Assembly (NCBI GenBank): GCA_050693035.1 | Contig: JBOGWB010000009.1 | Coordinates: 10,202 to 74,201, forward strand | Direction of reading: 5' to 3' | DNA: 64,000 nt | From: DASYVD01 sp050693035 | Lineage (GTDB): Bacteria > Actinomycetota > UBA4738 > CALAEC01 | Shown: positions 63,179 to 64,000 of the stretch, piece after piece | Numbering within the stretch: position 1 is the stretch's first letter | How the letters are laid out: each line of letters begins with the position of its first letter | Position numbers and translations under genes: made by a program | Notes under the pieces: model-generated | Told to the model about the DNA's origin: nothing | The model's database searches: none | The model's input: only the letters and a program-made list of their open reading frames with translations

Positions 63179-64000
63179 ATGCTGGTACGAGTCAGAACCA
63201 GACGAGAGGACCGAAGGGCCCGCCGCCTCGAGCGCCAGGCGCAGGATGCGGCTCCCCGGCCAGAGTCGCCTGCGGAGACGGCCGGGGCACCCGTGGTCGA
63301 CTTCGCTCCCAACGATCCAGCGGTGGCCTACTTCCAGAGCGCCTCGGGCCCGGTTGATCTGGAGAAGGTCGATCTCGACTCCCCGGGGATCCGGGCGCTC
63401 AAGGACGCGGGGGTCAAGCTGGCCATCCCCCTGGTCAGCCAGGGGGAGCTCATCGGCCTCCTGAACCTCGGTCCCCGTCTGTCTGAGCAGGACTACTCGA
63501 CGGACGACCGGAAGCTCCTGGCGAACCTGGCGGCCCAGGCCGCGCCGGCGGTCCGGGTGGCCCAGTTGGTCCGGCAGCAGGAGGTTGAGGCCCGCGAGCG
63601 GCAGCGGATGGAGCAGGAGCTCGAGGTGGCCCGGCTGATCCAGCAGAACTTCCTGCCCAAGGAACTGCCCCGGCTTCCAGACTGGCAGGTCGGGGCGTAC
63701 TACCGGCCAGCCCGGGAGGTGGGTGGAGACTTCTACGACTTCATCGAGCTCCCCGAGGGCCGGCTGGGCATCGTGGTCGGGGACGTCACCGACAAGGGAG
63801 TCCCGGCGGCCATGGTGATGGCCGCCACCAGAGGCGTCCTTCGGGCCGCGGCCACCAGGCTGGTCGCCCCCGGGGCCGTGCTCGAGCGGGTCAACGAGCT
63901 TCTGGAGCCGGACATGCCCCCCAACATGTTCGTAACCTGCCTGTACGGGGTCCTCGACCCAGTATCGGGACGGCTCCGGTTCGCCAACGCGGGCCACAAC
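63179..64000 (+). CDS. GAF-PP2C (RsbU/SpoIIE-like) phosphatase, 3' end beyond window
   Basis: 274 residues seen. A basic start (RVRTRREDRRARRLERQ), a GAF-like domain ~40-130 (VKLAIPLVSQGELIGLLNLG, LLANLAAQAAPAVRVAQL), a Glu-rich coiled-coil (EVEARERQRMEQELEVARLI), then PP2C with QQNFLPKELPRLP, GGDFYDFIELPEGR, GDVTDKGVPAAMVM and ANAGHN at the window edge. AAGAAGGAG six bases before ATG 63179. It probably dephosphorylates a STAS protein on signals from the four membrane proteins (inference). Confidence 0.9.
   Translation, partial: MLVRVRTRREDRRARRLERQAQDAAPRPESPAETAGAPVVDFAPNDPAVAYFQSASGPVDLEKVDLDSPGIRALKDAGVKLAIPLVSQGELIGLLNLGPRLSEQDYSTDDRKLLANLAAQAAPAVRVAQLVRQQEVEARERQRMEQELEVARLIQQNFLPKELPRLPDWQVGAYYRPAREVGGDFYDFIELPEGRLGIVVGDVTDKGVPAAMVMAATRGVLRAAATRLVAPGAVLERVNELLEPDMPPNMFVTCLYGVLDPVSGRLRFANAGHN

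Noticed and set aside
1..64000. CRISPR array, riboswitch, rRNA, replication origin or transposase
   Set aside because: I looked for regular short repeats with spacers, known aptamer cores, rRNA sequence, DnaA-box clusters and DDE/HUH transposase motifs and saw none I could support.

Overview
The window is GC-rich DNA (about 70% by eye) with dense, mostly overlapping gene strings (ATGA or GTGA stop/start overlaps), many GTG starts and many TAnnnT boxes placed 6-7 bases before a start codon. With a SigB/SigF-type sigma switch, BTAD-STAND regulators, a leftover of the thrS/HIT/PgsA/acyltransferase neighbourhood known from mycobacteria, and menaquinone genes, it looks like a chromosome piece of an actinobacterium (Actinomycetota), probably uncultured. 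I cannot place it more finely from sequence alone.

Layout. 1-2124 (minus): a cut-off PatA/HtrB-type acyltransferase, a degenerate CDP-alcohol-phosphotransferase-like membrane protein and a DUF3105 lipoprotein. 2169-5254 (plus): an EF-G-like GTPase, a methyltransferase and a glutaredoxin-like protein. 5291-8075 (minus): methyltransferase-hemE-hemH. 8133: a leaderless cupin. 8471-13874 (minus): metallopeptidase-like lipoprotein, thrS, VOC, HIT and LVIVD-repeat genes. 13978-15833 (plus): a PPOX protein and a PPOX-UbiA fusion (menaquinone side-chain step), facing menG and a DUF6328 gene. 17428-23590: a partner-switching general-stress module (sigma, three RsbW-type ATPases, two STAS proteins, a PAS/GAF/PP2C phosphatase) with small proteins behind sigma-B-like promoters. 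23746-31227: cyanophycin genes cphB-cphA, convergent with a CphA-like Mur ligase without ATP-grasp, an M20 peptidase and a UbiA transferase. 31278-41982: Kelch lipoprotein, TauE, ABM, small membrane proteins, moaA, a lysyl-oxidase-like protein, two response-regulator paralogues, tRNA-Val(CAC), GNAT-menC, HPr and ispD.

42022-45755 is a 3.7-kb element inserted at the 3' end of tRNA-Val(GAC), bounded by a 47-bp direct repeat. It holds a toxin-antitoxin-like pair, a truncated ribBA, a broken ribE and a frameshifted SnoaL-like gene. After tRNA-Cys comes a run of small accessory genes (46060-52718). 52772-53353 is an AhpD-like gene with an in-frame TGA exactly where the catalytic Cys belongs and a hairpin just after it, a candidate selenoprotein. 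A FAD flavoprotein follows. The right end has a BTAD-STAND-TPR regulator divergent from four tandem paralogous membrane proteins that run into a GAF-PP2C phosphatase (cut by the window end). A CCGTAACG-N3-CC-N-GG motif occurs twice in the divergent gap and once before the phosphatase.

Strongest leads: the TGA-containing AhpD-like gene, the four-membrane-protein plus phosphatase array with its repeated motif, the ATP-grasp-less CphA paralogue beside cphBA, and sigma-B-like promoters in front of 50-60-residue proteins. All functional calls come from reading motifs; no database search was run.
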